Source: Fibrella aquatilis (GTDB lineage: Bacteria; Bacteroidota; Bacteroidia; Cytophagales; Spirosomataceae). Taken from it: a DNA stretch of 58,274 nt. Under the pieces are notes generated by a model that did not search any database, was not told the origin of the DNA, and saw nothing but the letters and a program-made list of their open reading frames with translations. The position numbers and the translations under genes are program-made. This document shows, in pieces, positions 7,857 through 17,190 of the stretch (position 1 is its first letter; every line of letters starts with the position of its first letter). Location of the stretch: assembly GCF_017353255.1 (NCBI RefSeq), contig NZ_JAFMYU010000035.1, positions 1 to 58,274 on the forward strand, written 5' to 3'.

Positions 7857-10499
7857 ATGCACCGACACCCGCAACCCCGACCCGTCGGACCGCCGCGCTG
7901 GGCTACGTACTTGCTAACGCGGCTGAGCCACCCCGACACCCACGAAGAGGTGCAGGGCGACCTGCTCGAACTCTACGCCCTCTGGGTGCGCACCCACGGG
8001 TCACGAAGGGCCAACTGGCTTTACAGCCTCAACGCGCTGAAGCTATTACGGCCTTTTGCCAAACCCAGGTACGTATCCGGTCGGCGTTCCGAGCAATATC
8101 CGTCACCTTTCTTTCTTAACCTTGATATGCTTCGCAACTATCTTAAAATCGCCTGGCGGAATCTGGTACGTAGCAAAACGTTCTCGACCATCAACGTGCT
8201 GGGGTTGGCTTTGGGTATGGCCAGCAGCCTGCTGATTTGGCTCTGGGTGCAGGACGAACTACGCATCGGCACGCAGTATCCCAGTGCACAACACCTGCAC
8301 CGGGTGATGGAACACGAAATTGCCGACGGACGCATTGTCACTGACGAAGACACGCCCGGTCTTCTGGCTGATGAGCTTAAGCGCGTCTTGCCCGAAGTGG
8401 TCTATGCCGCCAATATGGCGGCAGTGGAAAATGTGTTGATGGCAGGCACCGTGACCACCCGGCAGAAAGGTCTTTACGCGGGGGCCGACTGGTTCCGCCT
8501 ATACGACGTGCCGCTGCTGGAAGGCACCACGCAAACGGCCAACAGCACCCCCGGCTCAATAGCCATTTCAGAGAACGTAGCAAAGGTGTATTTCGGTGGG
8601 GTACAACAGGCGATTGGTAAGACGCTTCGGTTTGATGATTGGCAAGATTGCCGCGTAACGGCGGTGTTTGCCAACCTCCCCGCCAACGCACCGGAGAAAT
8701 ATGACTATGTCCGCAACTGGCAGGACTTCCTGCGTCAGGAGCAATGGCTCACCCACTGGGAAAATTCCGGTCCCACAACGCGGGTACAACTTCGGCCTGA
8801 GGCCGACGTAGCGAAGGTCAACGCCAAGCTGAAGACATTTCTGAAAGGCCGCAATAAAGACATCAATGCCAATTTCAACATCGAACTGTTTTTGCAGCCC
8901 GAAACAGAAGCGTATCTATACGGGCACTTCCGCAACGGGCAGCGCGACGGCGGGCGCATCGAATACGTCCGCATGTTCGTGGGCGTGGCCGTGTTTTTGC
9001 TCCTGATTGCCGCCATCAACTTCATGAATTTAGCCACGGCGCGGTCGGCGAAGCGGGCGCGGGAGGTGGGCGTTCGGAAGGTGGTGGGGGCCGGGCGGGC
9101 ATCGCTCATCGGGCAGTTTATGGGCGAGACGTTTTTGCTGGCCCTGCTGGCGCTGGGGCTGGCTGTTATTGCCGTAGCCGTGGTGCTGCCATCGTTTAAT
9201 ACACTGACGGAGAAACGGTTGGTTATGCCACTGGCCTCGCCCGAAAGTTGGGCAATGTGGCTCGGGTTGGCGGTGGTCGTGGGCGCGTTGGCGGGTAGTT
9301 ACCCAGCCCTCTTCCTGTCATCGCTGAGTCCGGTACGGGTGCTAAAAAGTGCCCTACGGGTTGGCGCAGGGGCGCAACAGTTCCGGCGCGGGCTGGTCGT
9401 GTTTCAATTTGTGTTGTCGATGGTCATGATCGTGGGTACGTTGGTCATTTACCGGCAGCTACACTACATACAGCAGAAAAACCTCGGCTTCGACCGCGCC
9501 AACCTGATCAGCCTCAGCCGCGAGGGAGCACTCATACATCAGTACCAGCAGTTTAAGGAACGATTGTCACAAATGCCCGGCATACAGCAGGTTACGTTCC
9601 TGAAATCGAACCCATTATACAACGGTTCTACGTCAGACGGGGTACGTTGGCCGGGGAAAGACCCAACGGTAGCCATTCAGTTCAACAACACCAGCGTTGG
9701 CTACGACTTCGTCAAGACAATGAACCTGAAACTCGTGCAGGGCCGCGACTTTTCGCCCGCCTACGGAGCTGACTCAAGCAATTACCTCATCAACGAAGCC
9801 GCCGCCCGGCGCATGGGCTTTGCCAATCCGGTGGGTAAGCCACTCACATTCTGGGGTACGCCCGGCACCATCATCGGCGTGCTGAAAGATTTCCATTTCA
9901 ATTCGCTGCACGTGGCGGTCCGGCCCCTCATCGTTCGATTAATACCTGTAAAGCAACCCGACGCGGGCGTTATCCTGGTGCGCCCCGCCCCCGGCCAAAC
10001 CGAGCAGGCCTTGCAAAACGCCGAAACGCTCTGGCGCGAGATGAACCCTAAATTTCCGTTCAACTACGGCTTCGTTGATGACGATTTTGCCAGACAGTAC
10101 CGCAACGAAACCATCGTGGGTACGTTGACAATGGCCTTTGCCTGCTTAGCGATCTTCATCGCCTGTCTGGGGTTGTTCGGCTTAGCGACGTTCACCGCTG
10201 AGCAACGGACCAAAGAGATTGGCATTCGTAAAGTGTTAGGGGCCAGCATCACCAGCATTATTGCGCTGTTGAACAAAGAGTTTCTGAAACTGGTGCTGAT
10301 TGCCGTCGTCCTCGCCTCACCACTGGCTGGATACGTGATGAGCCGCTGGCTGGAAGGCTTCGCCTACCGCATCGAACTAACGTGGTGGATGTTCGCGCTG
10401 GCCGGTACGTTGGCGATCTTGATTGCGCTCCTGACCGTATCGTTTCAAAGCCTTAAGGCCGCGTTGGTCAATCCGGTGAAGAGTTTACAAAGCGAATAG
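7857..10499 (+). CDS. Permease with prefix domain, duplicated FtsX/MacB type (permease 3)
   Basis: The protein has 880 residues, about 80 more than the plain copies. The extra N-terminal part (PPRWATYLLTRLSHPDTHEE, then VQGDLLELYALW and RRANWLYSLNALKLLRP) is the soluble prefix domain found on permeases next to PadR genes. The usual MLRNYLKIAWRNL start of the permease follows at about residue 92. Coupling motifs are EVGVRKVVGAGRASLIGQF and EIGIRKVLGASITSII, and the tail is NPVKSLQSE. It lies between PadR 1 and another prefix permease in a tight operon. The prefix may be where the regulator or another cytoplasmic partner docks, which is inference. Confidence 0.93.
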   Translation: MHRHPQPRPVGPPRWATYLLTRLSHPDTHEEVQGDLLELYALWVRTHGSRRANWLYSLNALKLLRPFAKPRYVSGRRSEQYPSPFFLNLDMLRNYLKIAWRNLVRSKTFSTINVLGLALGMASSLLIWLWVQDELRIGTQYPSAQHLHRVMEHEIADGRIVTDEDTPGLLADELKRVLPEVVYAANMAAVENVLMAGTVTTRQKGLYAGADWFRLYDVPLLEGTTQTANSTPGSIAISENVAKVYFGGVQQAIGKTLRFDDWQDCRVTAVFANLPANAPEKYDYVRNWQDFLRQEQWLTHWENSGPTTRVQLRPEADVAKVNAKLKTFLKGRNKDINANFNIELFLQPETEAYLYGHFRNGQRDGGRIEYVRMFVGVAVFLLLIAAINFMNLATARSAKRAREVGVRKVVGAGRASLIGQFMGETFLLALLALGLAVIAVAVVLPSFNTLTEKRLVMPLASPESWAMWLGLAVVVGALAGSYPALFLSSLSPVRVLKSALRVGAGAQQFRRGLVVFQFVLSMVMIVGTLVIYRQLHYIQQKNLGFDRANLISLSREGALIHQYQQFKERLSQMPGIQQVTFLKSNPLYNGSTSDGVRWPGKDPTVAIQFNNTSVGYDFVKTMNLKLVQGRDFSPAYGADSSNYLINEAAARRMGFANPVGKPLTFWGTPGTIIGVLKDFHFNSLHVAVRPLIVRLIPVKQPDAGVILVRPAPGQTEQALQNAETLWREMNPKFPFNYGFVDDDFARQYRNETIVGTLTMAFACLAIFIACLGLFGLATFTAEQRTKEIGIRKVLGASITSIIALLNKEFLKLVLIAVVLASPLAGYVMSRWLEGFAYRIELTWWMFALAGTLAILIALLTVSFQSLKAALVNPVKSLQSE

Positions 10500-10502
10500 G
10501 CT

Positions 10503-13157
10503 ATGAAGCCGACCAATGTACCTCAAAACGCTAACCCGATCCCACCGCGCTGGGCGACGTACCTGCTCACGCGGCTGGGCCACCCCGACACCCGTGAAGA
10601 GGTTGAGGGCGACCTACTCGAACTATACAGTCATTGGGTCCACACCCTGGGCACTCGCCGGGCCAACTGGCGCTACGTGCTGGCGGTAGTAGGGTTGTTA
10701 CGACCACTGGCCAAGTCAAAACACGTTCCCGAATACCCATCACCTTTCTTACTCAGCCCCGATATGTTACGCAACTACTTTAAAATCGCCTGGCGGAACC
10801 TGTTAAAAAATAAGCTGTATTCGCTCACTACCGTGCTGGGTCTGACAATCGGCCTTATAGCCTGTGGCCTTATAGCTCTGTACATTTACGATGAGTGGCG
10901 CGTGGACCGGTTTCATGCCAACGCCGACCGGATTTACCGCGTCGTGACGATTAATCGTTCCAAGGGGCAATCAGAAATGGCTGCTCCCACCACCGGGCGG
11001 CCATTGGCCCAAGTCATTCAACGCGAGGTGCCCGGCGTTGAGGCGGTGGTGCCCATCAGGATGACAAAGTTTTCCGTCAAACACGGCAATCAGTATTTCT
11101 TCGACAACCAACTGTACGCGGGCGAGGCTTTTCTTAAAGCGTTCAGCTATCGGCTCGTAGCGGGCGACGCCAGGACGGCCCTGCGAGACCCCTATTCGCT
11201 GGTATTAACCCAGAGCACGGCCCACAAGTATTTCGGTGACAGCCCGGCCTTAGGCAAAACGCTGCAACTGGCCGACACGCTCACTTTCACCGTAACGGGT
11301 GTGCTGGCAGATCCACCGCCTTCGCACATCAATTTTGACGTGCTGCTATCGCTGCCCACGTTCGCTGCCTTGGGTGGTAAAATGGATCAGTGGTTCACGT
11401 GGGACCAGTATTGCTACATACTGCTCGACAAGTCTGCCGACCCAACCACCGTTGAGCGGACCATAGCAGCATTACCGATGAAATACAACAGTAGCGAGTA
11501 CAAAAGCAGCGGCATGTACGTCGAGCAGGTGCTGGAACCCTTGCCGAAAATCTATCTTCACTCCACAGGCGGGGGTATCAACCGACCGGCAGGTAGTGCC
11601 AAGCAGCTTTACGTGCTGGGAGCCATTGGGTTATTTCTGCTGTTGCTAGCGGGGGTTAATTTTATCAACCTGACTACCGCGCATCAGGGTGAGCGCGCAA
11701 AGGAAGTGGGCGTACGCAAGGCCATCGGAGCCGGTACGTCGTTGTTGATCGCGCAGTTCATTGGTGAATCGCTGCTGTTGGCTCTGCTTGCAGGTGTGCT
11801 GGCGTGGGGGGGCGTGGCCCTATCGCTGCCCTTTTTTGACCGGCTGACCGACAAAGTCATTCCTTTCACCCTGCTTATTCAACCCGGTGCACTACTGGCT
11901 AGTCTGTTGTTGGTGTTGCTTATCGGAGCACTGGCGGGCTGGTATCCTGCCCTAATCTTGGCACGGTTCCGGCCCGTGGACACGCTGAAAGGGCAGGTCG
12001 TCAAGGGCACCAAAGGGGCGTGGGTGCGTCAGGGGTTGGTCGTGTTTCAGTTCACGGTGTCGCTGGTGCTCATCATCAGTACGTTGGTAGCGTCGCGGCA
12101 ACTGCACTTCATGCAGGGGCAGGCACTAGGCTTCGACAAAGACCGCGTACTGGTCGTGGAGTTGAAAAAGCTCCCTTGGCGGCAGTTCATTGACAACTAC
12201 GCGACGATCAAGGCACAGTTAATAGCGATACCCAACGTGCAGGCCGTAACGGGCGTAACAGCACTGCCGGGCCGAGCGGGCTGGAACGGGCAGATGGTCT
12301 ACCCCGAAGGTCGCCCCAAAGAGCAAGCACTGTCGCTAGAAGTGATTCCCGTTGACCACGATTATGTACAGGTGCTGGGCCTGACAATGCGGGCGGGGCG
12401 GTCCTACGACGCGCAGTTGGCCGAAGACGTACAGAACGGTGTACTGCTCAATGAGGCCGCCTGCAAAGCGTTCGGCTGGCAACCCACCGAAGCCGTTGGC
12501 AAGAAAATACAGACGTCGGGCATGAACGACGGGCGGGTACTTGGCGTAATCGCCGACTTTCATCAGCACGGGTTGCAGCAGGCGATCACGCCGATGCTGA
12601 CGTTTATTGCCCCCTACGCCTACCGCTATGTGGCACTGCGTTTAGGCCCGCAGGATTTGTCCACGTCAGTAGGGCAGGTGGGTCAGTTCTGGAAAGAGCG
12701 CTTTCCCGGCTACGACTTCGATTACTTTTTCTTGGATCAGGATTTCAACAAGCAGTACGAAGCTGAGCAGCGCATCGCGACCCTGTTTCGTGGGTTTGCC
12801 GGACTTGCTATTGCCATCGCCTGCATGGGGTTGTTTGCCCTATCAACCTACACTGCTCAGCAACGCACGAAGGAAATCGGCGTCAGGAAAGCGCTGGGGG
12901 CCAGCGTCGCGAATATTGTGTCGCTGCTGAGTAAAGATTTTTTGAAACTGGTGCTGGTGGCCATCGTCATTGCCTCACCCCTGGCCTGGTATGCTATGCA
13001 CCGTTGGCTCCAAGATTTCGCCTATAAGATTGAGATCCGTTGGTGGGTCTTCGCGCTGGCGGGCGGATTAGCTATTACTATTGCTCTGCTCACCGTGAGT
13101 TACCAGAGCATACGCGCCGCTTTAATGAACCCGGTGAAGAGCTTACGGAGCGAGTAA
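10503..13157 (+). CDS. Permease with prefix domain, duplicated FtsX/MacB type (permease 4)
   Basis: The 884-residue protein starts three bases after permease 3, so the two are co-transcribed. Its prefix domain (PPRWATYLLTRLGHPDTREE, VEGDLLELYSHW) is nearly the same as that of permease 3, and MLRNYFKIAWRNL begins the permease proper. Coupling motifs are EVGVRKAIGAGTSLLIAQF and EIGVRKALGASVANIVSLL; the tail is NPVKSLRSE. Its two periplasmic cores differ strongly from permease 3, which suggests a heteromeric pair or different substrates. No ATPase gene is nearby. Confidence 0.93.
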   Translation: MKPTNVPQNANPIPPRWATYLLTRLGHPDTREEVEGDLLELYSHWVHTLGTRRANWRYVLAVVGLLRPLAKSKHVPEYPSPFLLSPDMLRNYFKIAWRNLLKNKLYSLTTVLGLTIGLIACGLIALYIYDEWRVDRFHANADRIYRVVTINRSKGQSEMAAPTTGRPLAQVIQREVPGVEAVVPIRMTKFSVKHGNQYFFDNQLYAGEAFLKAFSYRLVAGDARTALRDPYSLVLTQSTAHKYFGDSPALGKTLQLADTLTFTVTGVLADPPPSHINFDVLLSLPTFAALGGKMDQWFTWDQYCYILLDKSADPTTVERTIAALPMKYNSSEYKSSGMYVEQVLEPLPKIYLHSTGGGINRPAGSAKQLYVLGAIGLFLLLLAGVNFINLTTAHQGERAKEVGVRKAIGAGTSLLIAQFIGESLLLALLAGVLAWGGVALSLPFFDRLTDKVIPFTLLIQPGALLASLLLVLLIGALAGWYPALILARFRPVDTLKGQVVKGTKGAWVRQGLVVFQFTVSLVLIISTLVASRQLHFMQGQALGFDKDRVLVVELKKLPWRQFIDNYATIKAQLIAIPNVQAVTGVTALPGRAGWNGQMVYPEGRPKEQALSLEVIPVDHDYVQVLGLTMRAGRSYDAQLAEDVQNGVLLNEAACKAFGWQPTEAVGKKIQTSGMNDGRVLGVIADFHQHGLQQAITPMLTFIAPYAYRYVALRLGPQDLSTSVGQVGQFWKERFPGYDFDYFFLDQDFNKQYEAEQRIATLFRGFAGLAIAIACMGLFALSTYTAQQRTKEIGVRKALGASVANIVSLLSKDFLKLVLVAIVIASPLAWYAMHRWLQDFAYKIEIRWWVFALAGGLAITIALLTVSYQSIRAALMNPVKSLRSE

Positions 13158-13178
13158 ATAAGGCAACGGTTACGGTAA

Positions 13179-13376
13179 TTAAAACAGCAGGAGTTGATCA
13201 AAGGTGCTGTCAGTATACTGCTTTTGCTCCCAGATAGCATCGGCTCGTTGGCGGGCCTTCTGTAACAGAAAAGAAGCCATAACGCGCCGCAGTTCCAGCA
13301 AATCCTCGTCGGGAATCTGCCGGGAAAAGACCTTCAGCAGTTCGGCCTGTACGTTTGTTAGAGGGGGTTGTAGCAT
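13179..13376 (-). CDS. Small antitoxin-like protein of unknown function
   Basis: The 65-residue frame encodes a mostly helical, charged protein (NVQAELLKVFSRQIPDEDLLELRRVM, FLLQKARQRADAIWEQKQYT). Its pattern, an N-terminal QxxLLKxF stretch, a middle DEDLLELR and a C-terminal ADxxWExK, resembles short Bacteroidota proteins often found beside PIN-domain toxins. No toxin partner is visible here, so it may be an orphan. It sits between the end of permease 4 and a permease 3' remnant, at a recombination junction. The recognition comes from pattern memory and is tentative. Confidence 0.5.
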   Translation of the reverse strand: MLQPPLTNVQAELLKVFSRQIPDEDLLELRRVMASFLLQKARQRADAIWEQKQYTDSTFDQLLLF

Positions 13377-13447
13377 CGCTTTTTTTGGTAGAACAAACCA
13401 TTGGCCTTTTCAATTCCTATCGCTTATGCTGCCTCAACGCGCTACAC

Positions 13448-13510
13448 CTCAGTTACCAGAGCATACGCGTCGCGCTGATGAACCCCGTGAAGAGCTTGCG
13501 GAGCGAGTAA
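13448..13510 (+). pseudogene. Remnant of a permease 3' end
   Basis: The 21 codons read LSYQSIRVALMNPVKSLRSE and a stop, the signature tail of the permease family. No open permease frame precedes it. The DNA closely matches the end of permease 4 (13090-13157). It is the leftover of a deleted or recombined permease gene and ends just before activator site B. Confidence 0.85.
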
Positions 13511-13512
13511 AC

Positions 13513-13539
13513 TGTCCGACTAGTGTCCAAAAACGGACA
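13513..13539 (+). promoter_or_regulatory. Upstream activator-like site B: half site plus TGTCC-N6-GGACA
   Basis: TGTCC half site at 13513-13517, then the palindrome TGTCC (13524-13528), AAAAAC, GGACA (13535-13539). The palindrome starts 81 bases before the TGGC of promoter B. It has the same design as site A. Confidence 0.6.
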
Positions 13540-13559
13540 ATTGGCACAGTACATTTTCA

Positions 13560-13600
13560 CACAAAATCGCCGTTTCTAGCTTAGAAACGGCGATTTTGTG
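13560..13600 (+). terminator. 19-bp perfect hairpin between activator site B and promoter
   Basis: The arm at 13560-13578 pairs without mismatch with 13582-13600 around a three-base loop. The stem carries CGCCGTTTCTA, close to the core of the hairpin at site C. It may end readthrough from upstream, but its fixed place between activator site and promoter is notable. Confidence 0.7.
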
Positions 13601-13604
13601 TTTG

Positions 13605-13620
13605 TGGCCGTTGATTTGCT
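13605..13620 (+). promoter_or_regulatory. Sigma-54-type (-24/-12) promoter B
   Basis: TGGCCGTTGATTTGCT has TGGC, seven bases, then TTGCT: the -12 element is the full consensus here. The PadR 2 start codon is 29 bases downstream of the end of this element, the same leader scale as promoter A. Confidence 0.6.
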
Positions 13621-13648
13621 CAGCAAAGATGGAAGTAATATACCAGCC

Positions 13649-13984
13649 ATGAAACGGACGTACCTGGGGGAGTTTGAAGAGATCGTGCTGCTGCTTGTGG
13701 CGGCCCTCGACGGCGAAGGCTACGGCTTGGGCCTCACCCACAAAATCAATGAAGAAACCGACCGCGCCGTGCGGCTCAATCAGGTACACGCGGCCCTGCA
13801 CCGCTTGCAGGAGAAGGGCATGGTGGCCTCGCGCCTCGGCGAACCTACGCCCGAACGCGGCGGACGACGCAAACTACTCTTTACTGTTACGGCCTACGGC
13901 TACCGTACCTTACAGGACATCCAAGCTATGCGGGCGCAACTCTGGAACAACGTACCGGCCAACCCTACGCTCTCTATCGCATGA
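13649..13984 (+). CDS. PadR-family transcriptional regulator 2
   Basis: This 111-residue winged-helix protein resembles PadR 1: MKRTYLGEFEEIVLLLVAAL, YGLGLTHKINEETDRAV, VHAALHRLQEKGMVAS, and the wing GRRKLLFTVTAYGYRTL. An upstream in-frame GTG at 13598 would overlap the hairpin and promoter, so ATG 13649 is chosen. Its stop overlaps the start of permease 5 by four bases (ATGA), which implies translational coupling. It probably controls the two-gene unit 13649-16605. Confidence 0.92.
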   Translation: MKRTYLGEFEEIVLLLVAALDGEGYGLGLTHKINEETDRAVRLNQVHAALHRLQEKGMVASRLGEPTPERGGRRKLLFTVTAYGYRTLQDIQAMRAQLWNNVPANPTLSIA

Positions 13985-16605
13985 AGCCCGCACCCAAGCC
14001 CCCACGCCTCGCCGACCGGCTGCTCGAATGGATGGTGGCCCCGCACCGACTGGAAGCCATTCAGGGCGACCTCCACGAAGAATTTGCTTATCAGGTTGGG
14101 CGCATGGGCCTGCGCCGGGCGCGGTGGCGCTACTGGCGCGACCTGCTGGGCTTTGCACGGCCCTGGGCCATCAAACGCCAACCCACCGATTATTCGTCAC
14201 CCTTTTTTCTTCATCCCGACATGCTCAGCAACTACGTCAAAATCGCCTGGCGCAACCTGGTTCGCCAAAAATTGTATAGCCTCATCAACCTCTCCGGCCT
14301 GGGCCTGGGCCTGGCGGCGTCGGTACTGATTTTGCTCTGGGTGCAAAACGAACTGAGCTTCGACAGCTACCACCACAAGGCCGACACAACCTACCGCGTC
14401 ACCAACACGCTGAAGGTGTCGGAAGAACCTTGGGTCTGGTCTAGTTCGCCGCTTATTCTGGGCGACCTGGCCCAACGACAGATTCCGGGCGTAGAACGTA
14501 TTGCGCGGTTTAAGAAGCCCTGGCAGCCGGTCAGTTTTCGGGTGAATGAAGCAGTTTTCTACGAAGAGAACAGCGCCATCATCGACTCCACCTGGTTTGC
14601 CTGTTTCGACTATGAGTTTCTGGCGGGCAATGCCGCCCACGCCCTCGACGAGCCGGGTAGCCTGGTCCTGACCGAAACCAAAGCTCGCACCTGGTTTGGC
14701 GATCCGCAGGCTGCCTTGAACAAGACGGTGCTCATGGACACCACCCTGCTTACAGTGCGGGCCGTGGTGCGTACCAACCGGCCCAACTCCAGTTTCCGCT
14801 ACGATGTGCTGGTGCCCATTGCTGCCTCGTTCCGGTCGGCCGAAGACCGGAAGAACGATCAGGATTGGAATAACTTCAACTACCAACTGTTTTTGCAGCT
14901 CAAACCCGGCACCTCGGCTACCAACGTAGGCCAGCAACTCACGCAGTTCTACCGGGCTTACAAAAAAGATTCTACCCTCACAGCCAGCCTATTACCTCTC
15001 ACGGCCATTCACTTCGACACCTCGTTTCAGTCTGACGAATTGCCCAAAGGTAGCCGTAACACCGTCTGGATGCTGGGGCTGGTGGGCTTGGTTATCCTGG
15101 TCATTGCCAGCATCAACTACGTAAACCTGTCTACGGCTCTGGCCAGTCAGCGGGCCAAAGAAGTAGGCGTGAAAAAGATCATTGGCGCCGGGCGGGGTGC
15201 GTTGTTCGGGCAGTTCATGACCGAATCGACCCTGCTCACGGTCATGGCGCTGGTGCTGGCCCTGGTGCTGATTGCGCTTGGCCTACCCCTGTTCAATGAC
15301 TTCACCGACAATCAGTTTTCGCTCGATTTGGGTAACGGTATGCTTTGGTTGCTGCTCCTGGGGAGCGTAGCGGTGACGGTGCTGCTGTCGGGTGTGTACC
15401 CGGCGGTGTTGCTCTCGTCGCTGCTGCCAGTGAAGGTATTGAAGGGCAGCAACGTGCTGAACATGGGCAACGCCCGTTTCCGCCAGGGGCTGGTGGTAAC
15501 GCAGTTTGTAGCTTCTATTATTCTGATAATCAGCACGCTGATCATTTTTCAGCAGCTGCGTTTTGTGCACAGCAAGGACCCCGGCTACGGACGCGAACAC
15601 GTCTTTTACATGCAGCTTCCCTATAGCAAGACCATGTCTAACACCCACGCCCGCGACGTGCTGAAACAACAACTACGTGAGTTGAGCGGCGTGGCGGGCG
15701 TAACGTCGGCTAACCAGCCCATTATTAACAATATGAGTAGCCATAGCGGTAGCCTGAAATGGGCCGCCAAACGCGACGATTTTACGCCCACCGTGGCCCA
15801 ATTTTCGGTCGAACCCGAAATGCGGACGGTGTTTAACCTGAAATTGGCAGAAGGCCGCTGGTTTGAGCGTGGTAAGCGACTCGATACGGCCAACGTGATT
15901 CTGAACGAAGCCGCCGTGAAGTCGCTGGGGCTGAAGGCTCCTGTGGTGGGGCAGTGGTTTGAGTTTCAAAGTCGGCGGGGGCAGGTTATTGGTGTAGCGA
16001 AAGATTTTCACTTCAAGAGTCTGCACGAGAAAATCGACCCGATGGTGCTCTTCAACGCGCCGGGCTGGCATTCGTACATCTTCACCAAAGTGAACCCCGG
16101 CGCCACCGAACACGTACTGGCCGACGTGGAACGCATCTGGAAAGCCAGCTACCCCGACAAGCCGTTCAAATACTCCTTTCTAGACGACAGCTTTGCCCAG
16201 TTGTATCAAAGCGAGCAAAAAGCGGGTCAGTTATTTAACGTCTTTGCGGGTATTGCCGTGCTGATCTCGTGCCTGGGTTTGTTTGGCCTGGCCACATTCT
16301 CGGCTGAGCGCCGCAACCGCGAAATTGGGGTACGCAAAGTGCTGGGAGCCAGTGTACAGAGTATTGTGGCCTTGCTCAGCAAAGACTTCGTCAAGCTGGT
16401 GCTGGTGGCTATTGTAATCGCCTCGCCCCTGGCCTGGTACATCATGGACCGCTGGCTACAGGCATTTGCTTACCGAGTCAACATGCCCTGGTGGGTCTTT
16501 GGGCTGGCGGGTTTGCTGGCGGTGGTAACGGCCCTGCTCACGGTCAGTTTTCAGAGCATCCGCGCCGCCCTGATGAACCCCGTGAAGAGTTTACGGAGTG
16601 AGTGA
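13981..16605 (+). CDS. Permease with prefix domain, duplicated FtsX/MacB type (permease 5)
   Basis: The 874-residue protein has a prefix domain (LADRLLEWMVAPHRLEAIQG, DLHEEFAYQVGRMGLRRARW) that is more divergent than those of permeases 3 and 4. MLSNYVKIAWRNL at about residue 81 begins the permease. Coupling motifs are EVGVKKIIGAGRGALFGQF and EIGVRKVLGASVQSIVALL; the tail is NPVKSLRSE. PadR 2 and this gene form a translationally coupled pair, much like the PadR plus duplicated orphan permease pairs described in Acidobacteria. Substrate and ATPase are unknown. Confidence 0.93.
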   Translation: MKPAPKPPRLADRLLEWMVAPHRLEAIQGDLHEEFAYQVGRMGLRRARWRYWRDLLGFARPWAIKRQPTDYSSPFFLHPDMLSNYVKIAWRNLVRQKLYSLINLSGLGLGLAASVLILLWVQNELSFDSYHHKADTTYRVTNTLKVSEEPWVWSSSPLILGDLAQRQIPGVERIARFKKPWQPVSFRVNEAVFYEENSAIIDSTWFACFDYEFLAGNAAHALDEPGSLVLTETKARTWFGDPQAALNKTVLMDTTLLTVRAVVRTNRPNSSFRYDVLVPIAASFRSAEDRKNDQDWNNFNYQLFLQLKPGTSATNVGQQLTQFYRAYKKDSTLTASLLPLTAIHFDTSFQSDELPKGSRNTVWMLGLVGLVILVIASINYVNLSTALASQRAKEVGVKKIIGAGRGALFGQFMTESTLLTVMALVLALVLIALGLPLFNDFTDNQFSLDLGNGMLWLLLLGSVAVTVLLSGVYPAVLLSSLLPVKVLKGSNVLNMGNARFRQGLVVTQFVASIILIISTLIIFQQLRFVHSKDPGYGREHVFYMQLPYSKTMSNTHARDVLKQQLRELSGVAGVTSANQPIINNMSSHSGSLKWAAKRDDFTPTVAQFSVEPEMRTVFNLKLAEGRWFERGKRLDTANVILNEAAVKSLGLKAPVVGQWFEFQSRRGQVIGVAKDFHFKSLHEKIDPMVLFNAPGWHSYIFTKVNPGATEHVLADVERIWKASYPDKPFKYSFLDDSFAQLYQSEQKAGQLFNVFAGIAVLISCLGLFGLATFSAERRNREIGVRKVLGASVQSIVALLSKDFVKLVLVAIVIASPLAWYIMDRWLQAFAYRVNMPWWVFGLAGLLAVVTALLTVSFQSIRAALMNPVKSLRSE

Positions 16606-16619
16606 AGGAAGCCACAGTC

Positions 16620-17099
16620 TCAATTGAATACGTCGCCGAGCGGGCATTCGATAGTGGTGACGGGGTCAACCACCGTATCGTTTTCTGAGAAGAAACGATA
16701 CTTGCCAAAAGCTGAATAAACTGAAATAGCTTGAAAACTAGGAAGCACCAACCAACACGACTTAACGCCTGCATTGAAGTACCGCTCAAACTTTGCAATG
16801 ATCTCAGCATCTGACTGGGACGGAGAAACGATCTCAATAACCGTTAGCGGCATCTCAGTCATTGATGTAACGTCGTGGAAAAAGTCGATTTGGAGCTTAG
16901 GATAAATCGCAATGTCAGGTACTGTGTCAGGCCGTTCCGGCATCGTCACGTTCAATTCCGACAAGACCGTGAAGTCCTTGCGATAGCGATAATCTAAACT
17001 GACAAGTAGATTTTTTTAGACATAGGCGTGATTCAACGTGGGCATAGGTTTACCTCGCTCTGTTTCGTAGTCTGATAGTTGTTCGATTATCGCTTCCAT
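16620..17099 (-). pseudogene. Uma2-family gene interrupted by one in-frame stop
   Basis: Reading from ATG at 17099, the frame gives MEAIIEQLSDYETERGKPMP, then LNHAYV, a TAA at 17018-17016, and continues in the same frame with KNLLVSLDYRYRKDFTVL and the rest of an Uma2 protein (VPDIAIYP, TVIEIVSPSQS, FERYFNAGVKSCWLV). Uma2 proteins usually have a Gln at the stop position, so a single CAA to TAA change would explain it. Without the stop the protein would be about 159 residues. A shorter product from the TTG at 16964 is possible but would lack the N-terminal helix. Convergent with permease 5 (14-base gap). Confidence 0.75.
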
Positions 17100-17190
17100 A
17101 ACTAGTCGTGTTTTGTCAAATATACTGAAAAGTAAAAGTTGACCTCCTGTTTCCTAACACGTTAACTATTTCCAACCCAATTTTCAACCC

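Noticed and set aside
13541-13556. TTGGCACAGTACATTT as a further sigma-54 promoter beside site B
   Set aside because: TGGCAC is present but no TTG follows at seven bases; the match at 13605 is better.
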